DNA of 64,000 nucleotides from an uncultured Eggerthellaceae bacterium (GTDB taxonomy: Bacteria > Actinomycetota > Coriobacteriia > Coriobacteriales > Eggerthellaceae), in NCBI GenBank assembly GCA_910584145.1, contig CAJTXX010000004.1:19774-83773 (forward strand), read 5' to 3'. Below, piece by piece: positions 33,928 through 43,877 of the stretch. The translations under genes were made by a program, and so were the position numbers. The notes below the pieces were generated by a model. The model searched no databases. It worked only from the letters and a program-made list of their open reading frames with translations, and was not told the DNA's origin. The stretch's first letter is position 1. Each line of letters starts with the position of its first letter.

Positions 33928-36528
33928 ATGGTCATCTCTGAGGACAAGAAGGCATCTGCGCAGCGCCGCTACGTGCTGGCGTTCGATACGGCTAACGAGG
34001 TCATCGCCATCGGCGTGGGCGAGCTCGATGCTGCTGCGCGCGCGGTGCGGGCGGTAGCGTGCGACAAGGTGGCGGCGCATCGCGCATCCAATACGCAGCT
34101 GCTGCCGCGCATCGACGCGCTGCTGGCGCGCGAGGGCATCGCGCGGGCGCATATCGCTTGCGTGTGCGTGGGGCGCGGCCCGGGGTCGTTCACGGGCGTG
34201 CGCATCGCCATGGCGACGGCGAAGGGCATCGCCTCGGCGTTGGAGGTTCCGCTCGTGGGGGTGTCCACCCTTGATGCGATAGCGCAGGCGGCGCAGGCGC
34301 GTGGCATGCGCGGGCGACTGCTCGTGCTGGCGGACGCTATGCGCAAGGAAGTGTATCCCTGCTGGTTCGAGCTCGGCGACGAGGTGGCCTTGCGGCTCTC
34401 GCCCGATAGCGTGGTGAAGGCGGTGGAGTTCGCTGAGGGTCTTGCGGGCTGTCCGGTTCCGATTCCGGAGGGACATCCAGTCGCTCGGCAGTCCTCGCTT
34501 CGCTGCGGAACTCGCTTTGTGGATGCCCCTCCGGAATCGGAACCTGCTGGGTCGCCCCTTGAGGGGGTGGCGGCTGGTCCTGTGCTCGTTGCGGGTGATG
34601 CGTTGGTGAAATATGCCGACTTGTTCGCTGGGGTGGGGGAATCCTTGCCGGAGGAGCTGTGGACGCCGGGGGGAGAGGGGCTGCTGCTGGCGTTGCAGGA
34701 TGCTTGGCGGCGGGGAGAGGCTGACCCGTTCGATGCGGTGCGGCACGACCCGGGGAAGCTCTTGCCGGTGTATACGCGCCTGTCGGATGCGGAGGAGAAC
34801 GAGCGGAAGAGGCTCGCCGCGCATGAGCCGAAGAACCTGCGCACCGGCGTGCAGGAGGCGCGCGCTACCATGCACGCCACCTCGCATGCGGGCGAGCTGG
34901 CTGGTGCGGATGGCGTCGTATACCTGCCGCTCGATGCTGCGCATGCGGCCGATGTGGCGGCGCTCGAAGCGCGCTGCATGGGTACCGATGCGTGGAGCGA
35001 GGCGATGGTAGCCGACGAGCTGCCGCGCGCCGATCGCACGTGGTGGCGCGCGGTGCTGCCCGATGGCGCCACGGTCGGCTATGCTGGCGGCCTCATCGTC
35101 GGCGGGGACGTGCAGGTGCTGAAGGTGGCGGTCGACCCTGACCATCGCCGCGCGGGCATCGCCCGTCAACTGCTCGCCCGCGTGCTGGAAGACGCTCGCA
35201 ACCTGGGGGCGGCCACGGCATCGCTCGAAGTGCGCGCTTCCAACGCGCCCGCCATCGCCTTCTATGAGGCTCACGGTTTCTGCTCTCTGGGCCAGCGCCC
35301 CCATTACTATTCAGACGGCGAAGACGCCCTCATCCTCTCTGCGGCTGTGGAAGCCGTTGCGGCTGCTTCTTCGGGCAAGCCTTGCTCGGATGCGCCCGCT
35401 AACATGCTGGGCGAGGGTTGCGTTGCTCCTGGGCAGAGCAGCATGTCGTCGGCTGCGTCTTCGGCTGGTCTGCGCGAAGGGGCTGTCGAGCACGCTCGCA
35501 GCCGTCCCCTCATCCTCGCTATCGAGAGCTCGTGCGATGAGACGGCGGCGGCGCTCGTCGATGGCGATGAGCGCATCGTGTCCGACGTGGTGGCGAGTCA
35601 GGTCGATTTCCACGCGCGGTTCGGTGGCGTGGTGCCCGAGATAGCCAGCCGCAAGCATATCGAGGCCATCTGCGGCGTGTGCGGCGAGGCGCTCGATCGC
35701 GCTGGCGGCGTGCGCTACCGCGACCTCGATGCGGTGGCGGTCACCTACGCCCCGGGGCTGGTGGGTGCGCTCGTGGTGGGAGTGGCGTTCGCCAAGGGCG
35801 CTGCGTGGGCCGCCGACATCCCCTTCATCGGCGTGAACCATCTGGAGGGCCATCTCTACGCCAACAAGCTGGCGCCGGCTGAGCCGCCGTTCGCGCCGCC
35901 TTCGGTGGTGTCGCTCGTGTCGGGCGGCAACACCATGCTGGTGCATATGCGCGATTGGGGCAGCTACGAGGTGCTGGGCGCCACCATCGACGATGCGGTG
36001 GGCGAGGCGTTCGACAAGGTGGCGAAGGCGCTCGGGCTGCCATACCCCGGCGGCCCGCACATATCGCGCTTAGCGGCGCAGGGCGACCCGGCCGCTATCG
36101 CCTTCCCGCGCGCTATGCTGCATTCGGGCGACCTGCGCTTCAGCTTGTCGGGGTTGAAGACAGCCGTCACCACCTACATCAACGAGCGCCGCGCGTCCGG
36201 CGAGCCGCTGGACATGCCCGATATCTGCGCCAGCTTCCAGGCTGCGGTGGTGGATGTGCAGGTGGCGAAGGCGCGCACCGCGCTCGAGCAGACGGGCGCT
36301 GCCTGCTTCTGCCTGGGTGGCGGCGTGGCGGCGAACCCGTACCTGCGCGAGGCATACGAACGCATGTGCGCCCAGCTCGGCGTGCAGCTGGTCATGCCGC
36401 CGCTCTCCGCTTGCGGCGACAACGCGGCCATGATAGCCCTCGTGGCGCTCGACCGCTTCCGCGCCGGCCGCTTCTTCGCGCTCGACGCTGACGCCTGCGC
36501 CCATGCGAACCTTGCGGAGCCCTATTAG
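33928..36528 (+). CDS. tsaB-rimI-tsaD: Three-domain fusion TsaB-RimI-TsaD
   Basis: 866 residues. Part 1 (about 12-300) is TsaB, with AFDTANEVIAIGVG and GRGPGSFTGVRIAM. Part 2 (about 328-475) is a GNAT N-acetyltransferase of the RimI type, with VDPDHRRAGIARQLL and the NAPAIAFYEAHGF end. A low-complexity Ala/Ser linker (about 475-525) joins part 3 (about 526-866), TsaD, with AIESSCDETAAAL, metal ligands in NHLEGHLYANKL, SGGNTML and SLSGLKTAV. TsaB and TsaD form the core of the t6A-synthesising complex; RimI acetylates ribosomal protein S18. With tsaE just upstream, all but tsaC of the t6A system is here. An in-frame palindromic repeat interrupts the TsaB part (residues about 176-206). Confidence 0.93.
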   Translation: MVISEDKKASAQRRYVLAFDTANEVIAIGVGELDAAARAVRAVACDKVAAHRASNTQLLPRIDALLAREGIARAHIACVCVGRGPGSFTGVRIAMATAKGIASALEVPLVGVSTLDAIAQAAQARGMRGRLLVLADAMRKEVYPCWFELGDEVALRLSPDSVVKAVEFAEGLAGCPVPIPEGHPVARQSSLRCGTRFVDAPPESEPAGSPLEGVAAGPVLVAGDALVKYADLFAGVGESLPEELWTPGGEGLLLALQDAWRRGEADPFDAVRHDPGKLLPVYTRLSDAEENERKRLAAHEPKNLRTGVQEARATMHATSHAGELAGADGVVYLPLDAAHAADVAALEARCMGTDAWSEAMVADELPRADRTWWRAVLPDGATVGYAGGLIVGGDVQVLKVAVDPDHRRAGIARQLLARVLEDARNLGAATASLEVRASNAPAIAFYEAHGFCSLGQRPHYYSDGEDALILSAAVEAVAAASSGKPCSDAPANMLGEGCVAPGQSSMSSAASSAGLREGAVEHARSRPLILAIESSCDETAAALVDGDERIVSDVVASQVDFHARFGGVVPEIASRKHIEAICGVCGEALDRAGGVRYRDLDAVAVTYAPGLVGALVVGVAFAKGAAWAADIPFIGVNHLEGHLYANKLAPAEPPFAPPSVVSLVSGGNTMLVHMRDWGSYEVLGATIDDAVGEAFDKVAKALGLPYPGGPHISRLAAQGDPAAIAFPRAMLHSGDLRFSLSGLKTAVTTYINERRASGEPLDMPDICASFQAAVVDVQVAKARTALEQTGAACFCLGGGVAANPYLREAYERMCAQLGVQLVMPPLSACGDNAAMIALVALDRFRAGRFFALDADACAHANLAEPY
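34455..34544. repeat. Palindromic repeat copy A, in frame inside tsaB
   Basis: Arms 34455-34478 and 34521-34544 are complementary at 23 of 24 positions. Between them is a core that is almost identical to copy B at 45344-45431. The shared core runs from CAGTCGCTCGG to GCTGCGGAACTCGCTTTGTG. The whole unit is 90 bases, divisible by three, and adds about 30 residues including RQSSLRCGTRF to the TsaB domain without shifting the frame. The arms share no similarity with those of copy B. It resembles in concept the Rickettsia palindromic elements that insert into protein genes. Confidence 0.75.
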
Positions 36529-37881
<1,353 letters not shown>

Positions 37882-37890
37882 ACCACAGCG

Positions 37891-37918
37891 CGGGCGTCCA
37901 TCGGGCGCCCGTTCTTTT
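37891..37918 (+). terminator. Terminator after eno
   Basis: CGGGCG (37891-37896) pairs with CGCCCG (37906-37911), followed by TTCTTTTG. Short but GC-rich, with a good T-rich tail. Confidence 0.65.
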
Positions 37919-37949
37919 GCCCTGATATATCCGCGATCAAGGAGAATAC

Positions 37950-39212
37950 ATGCGAGAAGATCAGATGATATCGCTCGAAGAGGCTCGCGCGCTGGTGTGC
38001 AGCCGCGTGCAGCCCCTGCCGGTGGAATCGGTGGGGCTGCTCGATGCGGTCGGGCGCGTGGCGGTGCAGGATATGAAGAGCGACATAGACGTGTCGCCGT
38101 TCGCCCATTCGGCGATGGATGGCTTCGCCGTGCATGCTGCCGATCTGGAAGCCTCCTCCGAGGCGGCGCCGGTGCAGCTGCGCGTGGTGGGCGATATCGG
38201 TGCGGGCGATGTGTTCGGTGGCGCCATCGGCGCGGGCGAGTGCATCCGCATCATGACCGGCGCCGAGCTTCCCGCAGACGCCGATGCCGTGGTGAAGTAC
38301 GAGATCGTCGAGGTCGTAGAGGGCGACGGCAAGCGCGGCTCGGTGGTGTCGTTCTCCGCGCCTGCGAAGGTGGGCAGCAACATCCGCCAGGCGGGTGAGG
38401 AAGCTCGCGCGGGGCAGGTGGTCGTGCAGGCCGGCGAGGTGATCGGTTGCGCGGGTGCCGGGTTCTTGGCGAGCTGCGGAGTGCTGGAGGTGCCGGTGCA
38501 TGCGCGCCCCACGGTGGGCATCATCGCCACCGGCAGCGAGCTGGTGCCGCCGAGCGAAGTGCCCGGGCCGGGGCATATCCGCGAGTCGAACTCGTATGCG
38601 ATGGCCGCTTGCGCGCGCGCTGCCGGCGCGGTGCCGACGATACTGCCCTTGGTTGCTGACACCTACGAGGGCCTGCGTGCAGCGGTCGAGCAGGCGGCGG
38701 ATAGCTTCGACTTCGTCATCACCACGGGCGGCGCGGCGAACGGCGACTACGACTTCATCAAGCGCGTGGTGGCCGATGCCGGCGAGCTTCTGATGACGCA
38801 GGTGAACATGCGCCCCGGCAAGGCCCAGACGTTCGGCTTCGTGCACGGCACCCCGGTGTTCGGGCTTCCCGGCAACCCGGCGGCGGCCTATTGCGGCTTC
38901 GAGATGATAATCCGCCCGGCGCTGCGCACCATGCAGGGCTTCACCCATCTCGACCACCCGCAGGTGCAGGCGCGCCTCACGCAGGACGTGAAGAAGAAGG
39001 ACCCGCGCATGATACTGCTGCGCGCGGTGCTGACGGTGGGCGCCGATGGCAGCTATGAGGTGGCTCCCGCGAGCAACCAGAGCTCGGGCTCGTTCGGGGT
39101 CATCCAGAAGACGAACTGCTTGGCGGTCATGCCGGCAGGCTTGGAGTCGAAGAGCGCGGGCGACGAGGTCGCCTGCATCCTGCTCGATATCCCTGAGGAG
39201 GTGGCGCTGTGA
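37950..39212 (+). CDS. moeA: Molybdopterin molybdotransferase MoeA
   Basis: Inserts molybdate into adenylylated molybdopterin. 420 residues. N-terminal PFAHSAMDGFAVH and GECIRIMTGAELP, a central MoCF-binding domain (GIIATGSELV ... ITTGGAANGDYDF) and a C-terminal beta domain (NQSSGSFGVI) are all present. AAGGAG precedes the ATG. It overlaps mogA by four bases (GTGA). The organism therefore makes molybdenum cofactor for enzymes encoded elsewhere, for example dehydroxylases or reductases common in this class. Confidence 0.94.
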   Translation: MREDQMISLEEARALVCSRVQPLPVESVGLLDAVGRVAVQDMKSDIDVSPFAHSAMDGFAVHAADLEASSEAAPVQLRVVGDIGAGDVFGGAIGAGECIRIMTGAELPADADAVVKYEIVEVVEGDGKRGSVVSFSAPAKVGSNIRQAGEEARAGQVVVQAGEVIGCAGAGFLASCGVLEVPVHARPTVGIIATGSELVPPSEVPGPGHIRESNSYAMAACARAAGAVPTILPLVADTYEGLRAAVEQAADSFDFVITTGGAANGDYDFIKRVVADAGELLMTQVNMRPGKAQTFGFVHGTPVFGLPGNPAAAYCGFEMIIRPALRTMQGFTHLDHPQVQARLTQDVKKKDPRMILLRAVLTVGADGSYEVAPASNQSSGSFGVIQKTNCLAVMPAGLESKSAGDEVACILLDIPEEVAL

Positions 39213-39691
39213 GCAGCGAGCTGACCTTTGCGATCGTCACGTGCTCTGACACCCGCAGCATGCGGGAGGACGAGGCAGGAGATGCCCTTGAGCGCCTGAT
39301 AGCGGACGTCGGCTGGGAGCTGCGCGACCGCGTGGTGGTGACCGACGACCGCGCTTCCATCGGAGACGCCATCGTGCGCGCCGCCGACGAGCTCGGCTGC
39401 GACGTGGTGCTCACGTGCGGCGGCAGCGGCCTGTCGCTGCGCGATGTGACCCCCGAGGCCACGATGGACGTGTGCGAGCGCAACGTGCCCGGCATCGCCG
39501 AGGCCATGCGCTGGCATAGCTTGCAGATAACCCCCTACGCCATGCTGTCGCGCGCTCTCTGCATGCAGCGCGGCCGCACGCTGGTGGTGAACCTGCCCGG
39601 CTCCACCAAAGCGGCCACCGAGAACTGGGAGGGCATCGTAGGCGCCCTGCCGCATGCTGTGAAGATGATGGGCGGCGGCGGCCACAACTAG
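39209..39691 (+). CDS. mogA: MogA/MoaB-family molybdopterin adenylyltransferase
   Basis: 160 residues of the MoCF_biosynth fold: FAIVTCSDTRS, VVLTCGGSGLSLRDVTPEAT and LVVNLPGSTKAATENW are the substrate-binding loops. It activates molybdopterin by adenylation for MoeA, with which it is translationally coupled (GTG start inside the moeA stop, GAGGAGG in moeA). MogA and MoaB cannot be fully told apart from sequence; the pairing with MoeA supports the adenylyltransferase role. Confidence 0.88.
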   Translation: MSSELTFAIVTCSDTRSMREDEAGDALERLIADVGWELRDRVVVTDDRASIGDAIVRAADELGCDVVLTCGGSGLSLRDVTPEATMDVCERNVPGIAEAMRWHSLQITPYAMLSRALCMQRGRTLVVNLPGSTKAATENWEGIVGALPHAVKMMGGGGHN

Positions 39692-39693
39692 CG

Positions 39694-39699
39694 TACAAT
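39694..39699 (+). promoter_or_regulatory. -10 element of a probably leaderless alr transcript
   Basis: TACAAT ends six bases before the ATG at 39706. No ribosome-binding site is visible. The arrangement is the same as before the tsaB fusion. Confidence 0.5.
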
Positions 39700-39705
39700 A
39701 AGCGT

Positions 39706-41166
39706 ATGGAAGAACTCCCTAACGGTTTCACCGGATTCAACAGGCGCGGCCCCGGCTTCACGTCGGCCGGCGACGCCATGCGCAAAGCGCGGCGCTCCGC
39801 CGAGATGGGCCGCGACGAGACGCACTACCGGGAGAGCGGCCGCAAGGCGGCGCAGCACGGCTGGCAACTGCCGCGCGAGAAGCTGATCGTGGGCGAGCAG
39901 CGCCGCGGCATGGGCCCGCAGACCGACCCGACCGACATGAAGCGCTACCTGCGCGTGCCCGATGTGCTCGCCGGCGAATTCGGCCCGGTCTACGACATGC
40001 AGGCGCTCGCCGAGATACCCGAGTACGACCGGCGCTGGTCGTGGGTGGAGATCAGCCTGTCTGCCATACGCCACAACACCATGACGGTGAAGAACTCGCT
40101 GCAACCGGGCGTGCGCCTGATGGCGGTGGTGAAGGCCGATGCCTACGGCCACGGCGCTGTGCAGTGCGCCCGCACCATGCTGAACTCCGGCGCCGAGCAG
40201 CTGGGGGTTGCCACGGTCGACGAGGGCATCGAGCTGCGCGAGGCTGGCATACAGGCGCCCATACTGATACTGTCGGAGCCGCCCATCTCGGCTATCCCGC
40301 TGCTCTTGGCCCACAAGCTGCTGCCCAGCGTCTACACGGTGGAGTTCGCCGTGCGCTACGCTGAGGCGGCTGACAGCATCGATCAGCGCGCGCCGTACCA
40401 CCTGAAGGTGAACACGGGCATGAACCGCATCGGCGTGCATTACTCCGAGGTGACCGAGTTCCTGCGGCAAGTCTCCTTCCATCGTGCGCTTGACCTGGTA
40501 GGCACCTTCACGCATTTCGCCACGGCCGACGAGCAGGACACGATGGAGATCGAGCGCGCGAACAACCGGTTCCTGACTGCGCTCGACGCGATGGAGGCCG
40601 TGGGGATAGACCCCGGCATCGTGCACAGCTCCAATTCCGCGGCCACCACGCGCTTCCCGCAGTTGCAGTACGACATGGTGCGCGTGGGGCTATCGCTGTA
40701 CGGTTACTACTCCACGCCCGAGATGTTCGGCATGATCGACCTGATACCGGCCATGAGCGTGCATGCGCGCATCACCGATGTGAAGAACGTGCCGCTCGGC
40801 GAGGGCGTCAGCTACTTCTTAACGTATCGCAGCGGCGGGTACGCGAAGGTATGCACCGTGCCCATCGGCTATGCCGACGGTCTGCGGTTCGGCTTGTCGA
40901 ACAAGATCGACTTCGTCATGGAAGGGCGGCAGCATCCGCAGGTGGGCAACATCTGCATGGACCAGTGCATGTTCGAGGTGTCGCAGCGCACGCGCGGTGC
41001 GTCGTTCGAGCACCTCGATCCGCAGATAGGAGATGAGGTGCTCATCGTAGGCGCGCAGGGCGACGCATTCGCCACTATCGACCAGATGGCCGAGGTGCTG
41101 GGTTCTATGAGCTACGAGGTGTGCATCGGCTTCGGGAACGGCCGCATGCCGAGGGTCTACGTATGA
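39706..41166 (+). CDS. alr: Alanine racemase with about 110-residue N-terminal extension
   Basis: PLP enzyme making D-alanine for peptidoglycan. The PLP lysine is in AVVKADAYGHGA (about residue 144) and the second-subunit tyrosine lies in the region GEGVSYFLTYRS. 486 residues against the usual 370: residues 1-108 are a hydrophilic, arginine-rich extension with FTGFNRRGPGF near the start and no known domain. Because the -10 element abuts the first ATG, the extension is expected to be translated and not misannotated. It overlaps udg by four bases (ATGA). Confidence 0.92.
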   Translation: MEELPNGFTGFNRRGPGFTSAGDAMRKARRSAEMGRDETHYRESGRKAAQHGWQLPREKLIVGEQRRGMGPQTDPTDMKRYLRVPDVLAGEFGPVYDMQALAEIPEYDRRWSWVEISLSAIRHNTMTVKNSLQPGVRLMAVVKADAYGHGAVQCARTMLNSGAEQLGVATVDEGIELREAGIQAPILILSEPPISAIPLLLAHKLLPSVYTVEFAVRYAEAADSIDQRAPYHLKVNTGMNRIGVHYSEVTEFLRQVSFHRALDLVGTFTHFATADEQDTMEIERANNRFLTALDAMEAVGIDPGIVHSSNSAATTRFPQLQYDMVRVGLSLYGYYSTPEMFGMIDLIPAMSVHARITDVKNVPLGEGVSYFLTYRSGGYAKVCTVPIGYADGLRFGLSNKIDFVMEGRQHPQVGNICMDQCMFEVSQRTRGASFEHLDPQIGDEVLIVGAQGDAFATIDQMAEVLGSMSYEVCIGFGNGRMPRVYV

Positions 41167-41735
41167 CGCGCGAGCGCATACCCTTGGACGAGCTGCGCCA
41201 GCGCGTGGCGGCATGCCATGCCTGCCCGCTCGCTGACGGGCGCACGAACACGGTGTTCGGCGAGGGCGACCCGCATGCGCGCGTGCTCATCGTGGGCGAG
41301 GCCCCGGGCAAGAACGAAGACCTCCAGGGCCGGCCGTTCGTGGGCGCGGCGGGGAAGTACCTCGACGAGCTGTTGGCGATAGCCGGCCTGGCGCGCGAGG
41401 ATGTGTTCATCGCCAATGTGCTGAAATGCCGCCCGCCCGGCAACCGCGACCCGCGTCCCGAGGAGATACAGGCGTGCGTGCCGTTCCTGCGCGAGCAGAC
41501 CCGCACCATCGACCCGGAATACATCGTCACGCTGGGGAACTTCTCGACGAAGTTCATCTTGAAGACCGACCGCGGCATAACCGGGCTGCACGGGCAGCTG
41601 CATCAGGCCGGGCGCTTCAAGGTGTTCCCGATCTTCCATCCGGCTGCGGCGCTCTACGACAGCAAGAAGCGCGAGGCGCTGGAGAACGACTTCGCCACGC
41701 TGGGGGAGATGCTGGCGCGCGAGGACGCCCGATGA
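41163..41735 (+). CDS. udg: Family 4 uracil-DNA glycosylase (Fe-S type)
   Basis: Removes uracil from DNA. 190 residues. Motif GEAPGKNEDLQGRPFVG and the C-terminal HPAAAL loop are family-typical. Four cysteines able to hold [4Fe-4S] are present: ACHACPL (two), LKCRPPGNRDP and IQACVPF. The ATG overlaps the alr stop, and the gene overlaps folC by four bases, so alr-udg-folC is a tightly coupled operon. Confidence 0.93.
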   Translation: MTRERIPLDELRQRVAACHACPLADGRTNTVFGEGDPHARVLIVGEAPGKNEDLQGRPFVGAAGKYLDELLAIAGLAREDVFIANVLKCRPPGNRDPRPEEIQACVPFLREQTRTIDPEYIVTLGNFSTKFILKTDRGITGLHGQLHQAGRFKVFPIFHPAAALYDSKKREALENDFATLGEMLAREDAR

Positions 41736-43081
41736 GCGCAGGCGACCCGCTGGCGGCGCCTGCCGGTTTCGACCCGGTCGCATATCTGAACGCTCCGCGT
41801 TGGCGGGCTTCGAAGCCCGGGCTCGAGCGCATCGCTGCGCTGGCTGACGAGCTGGGCCGTCCGCAGGACAGCTTGCGGTTCGTCCATGTGGCGGGCACGA
41901 ACGGCAAGGGCAGCATCTGCGCGTACCTCGCGGCTATCCTGCGCGCATCCGGCTTCAAGACGGGCCTGTTCACCAGCCCCTACATAGAGCGGTTCGAGGA
42001 CCGCATCCGCGTGGACGGCGAGCAGATCGGCAGCGAGGAGCTGCTGGCGGCCACGCTGCGCGTGCGCGAGGCGGCACGCACGGTGGAGGAGCGCCTCGGC
42101 GAGCATCCGACGGAATTCGAGCTGATGTGCGCCGTTGCTCTGGTGCATTTCCAAGCGATGGGCTGCGATATCTGCGTGATGGAGACAGGGCTCGGCGGAC
42201 GGCTCGACGCCACGAACATCATCATGCCCGACGTGAGCGTCATCGCGCGCATCGGCTTCGACCATACGGAGCTGCTCGGCGAGACGCTCTCCGAGATAGC
42301 GGCGGAGAAGGCGGGCATCATCAAGGAAGGGCGCCCGGTGGTGAGCTGGCCGCAAGAGCGGCATGCGATGGAGGTCATCGAGGACGTATGCGCGAGCCGC
42401 GGCTGCGCGCTGACGATGCCCGCTTTCGACCGGCTCGATGCGGGTGCGCTCGATATGGGCAGCCTTGCGCGCTCCTTCCGCTACGAGGGCAGCGGTTATG
42501 CGACGCGCCTTCTGGGGAGCTGCCAGCCGCAGAACGCGAGCGTCGCCATAGAGGCGGCCCGCGTGCTGCGCCGCTGCGGTTGGGACGTGCCTGACGAGGC
42601 CCTGCGTGCCGGCATCGAGCATGCCGTGTGGCCGGGGCGCTTCGAAGTGCTGGAGGGTGCGCCGCTCGTGGTGGTGGATGGCGCGCATAACCCGCAGGGC
42701 GCAGAGGCGCTCGCGGAGTCGCTGCGCGAACTGCTGGCGGCATCTGGCAGGGCTGGGGACGCGGTCAGCTTCGTGATGGGCGTGCTCGCCGACAAAGACT
42801 ACGAGTACATGATCGAGCCCTTGGTGCCCTTCGCGTCGTCGTTCGCTGCGTATGCGCCCGACAACCCGCGCGCGCTCGCGGCCGACGACCTCGCGCGCGC
42901 CATACGCCGCCAAGCGCCCCCCGATGTGCCGGTGCAGGCGGCGGCGAGCCCTGAAGCAGCGGTGGAACTGGCCTTAGCGCAAGCGGGCGCTGCCGGTTGC
43001 GTGGTGGCATGCGGCACGCTCTATTCCGTCGCGCGCATAAAAAGATGCCTGCGGGCGATACGCTCCGCAGGCATCTCGTGA
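41732..43081 (+). CDS. folC: Folylpolyglutamate synthase / dihydrofolate synthase
   Basis: Adds glutamate to folates (and possibly to dihydropteroate). 449 residues. P-loop HVAGTNGKGSICAYLA, omega-loop SPYIERFEDRIR, GLGGRLDATN and VVDGAHNPQGAEAL are the Mur-ligase-type blocks. It supplies polyglutamylated THF for the C1 cluster at 29-33 kb. The ATG sits in the udg stop (ATGA). Its last codons contain the hairpin and A-run that act as terminator for the convergent hpf gene. Confidence 0.94.
   Translation: MSAGDPLAAPAGFDPVAYLNAPRWRASKPGLERIAALADELGRPQDSLRFVHVAGTNGKGSICAYLAAILRASGFKTGLFTSPYIERFEDRIRVDGEQIGSEELLAATLRVREAARTVEERLGEHPTEFELMCAVALVHFQAMGCDICVMETGLGGRLDATNIIMPDVSVIARIGFDHTELLGETLSEIAAEKAGIIKEGRPVVSWPQERHAMEVIEDVCASRGCALTMPAFDRLDAGALDMGSLARSFRYEGSGYATRLLGSCQPQNASVAIEAARVLRRCGWDVPDEALRAGIEHAVWPGRFEVLEGAPLVVVDGAHNPQGAEALAESLRELLAASGRAGDAVSFVMGVLADKDYEYMIEPLVPFASSFAAYAPDNPRALAADDLARAIRRQAPPDVPVQAAASPEAAVELALAQAGAAGCVVACGTLYSVARIKRCLRAIRSAGIS
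43039..43076 (-). terminator. Terminator of hpf, located within folC coding sequence
   Basis: A 12-bp perfect stem (43043-43054 with 43065-43076; AGATGCCTGCGG and its complement) has five As on its left on the plus strand, so on the minus strand the hairpin is followed by TTTTT. This orientation fits hpf, which ends 34 bases away. The element lies in the last 15 codons of folC. Confidence 0.85.
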
Positions 43082-43109
43082 GCATCAGCGCGGCTCGCGC
43101 CGCCGTTCG

Positions 43110-43700
43110 CTAGCGTGCCGGGGTGAGCAGGCCGTACCCGCCGCCGTGGCGACGGTACAGCACGTGCACCTCGCCGCTGTCGCGGTCGGTGTACACGTAG
43201 AAGTCGTGCCCCAGCAGGTCGATATCGGTAAGGGCCTCGTCCTCGGTCTTGGGCGAGTATTCGATCTGCTTGCGGCGGACCACTTCATCGTCTGACAGCT
43301 CCGCCATCAGCTTGTCCAGGTCGAGGTCCGATTCGGGGACCTCGCTCTTCGCTGCGGTCTTCTCGGTGGTCAGCGTGTCTTCGCGCTTCTCGCGCCGCTT
43401 GTCCTTGATACGCGTCTTGAACTTGCGCAGCTGGCGCGCGATCTTCGCCGCTGCGACGTCGATAGCCGCGAACATCTCCTCCTCGCGGACCTGCGCACGG
43501 GCCATATGCCCGGGTATCAGCACCGTCACCTCGCACACCGCGGCATTCTTGATGGTGGGGTTCTTCTCGCGGAACAGAACGATCTCGCATGCGGTCGCAT
43601 TCACGTCGAGCTGCTGCACCGCGCCGCCGATCTTGTCTTCAGCGTAGTCCCTGAGGGAATCGCTTACCGGCATCTTGCGTCCAGAAACCGTTACATCCAT
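43110..43700 (-). CDS. hpf: Long ribosome hibernation promoting factor
   Basis: 196 residues: an N-terminal S30Ae domain (VTVSGRKMPVSDSLRDYAEDKI) that binds the decoding centre, a charged linker, and the C-terminal dimerisation domain (HDFYVYTDRDSGEVHVLYRR) of long-form HPF that makes 100S ribosomes. It is convergent with folC and divergent from nhaA. A possible minus-strand -10 (TATTAT) is at 43728-43733. Confidence 0.95.
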   Translation of the reverse strand: MDVTVSGRKMPVSDSLRDYAEDKIGGAVQQLDVNATACEIVLFREKNPTIKNAAVCEVTVLIPGHMARAQVREEEMFAAIDVAAAKIARQLRKFKTRIKDKRREKREDTLTTEKTAAKSEVPESDLDLDKLMAELSDDEVVRRKQIEYSPKTEDEALTDIDLLGHDFYVYTDRDSGEVHVLYRRHGGGYGLLTPAR

Positions 43701-43877
43701 TGCGCACCTCTTGTCTCTCGTCGCGGATAATACGCTCTAAGCATATGGTAACCGTTGCTGATGGCGGATAGCTTTACGAAAGCGTAGCCGTTCCGATGAT
43801 TAGCCGGACCGAGCGCGCCTCGCCGTTACCGTATAATCCATGAGGAGAACGAGGAGATACGGCGGATAGAGGCGACG

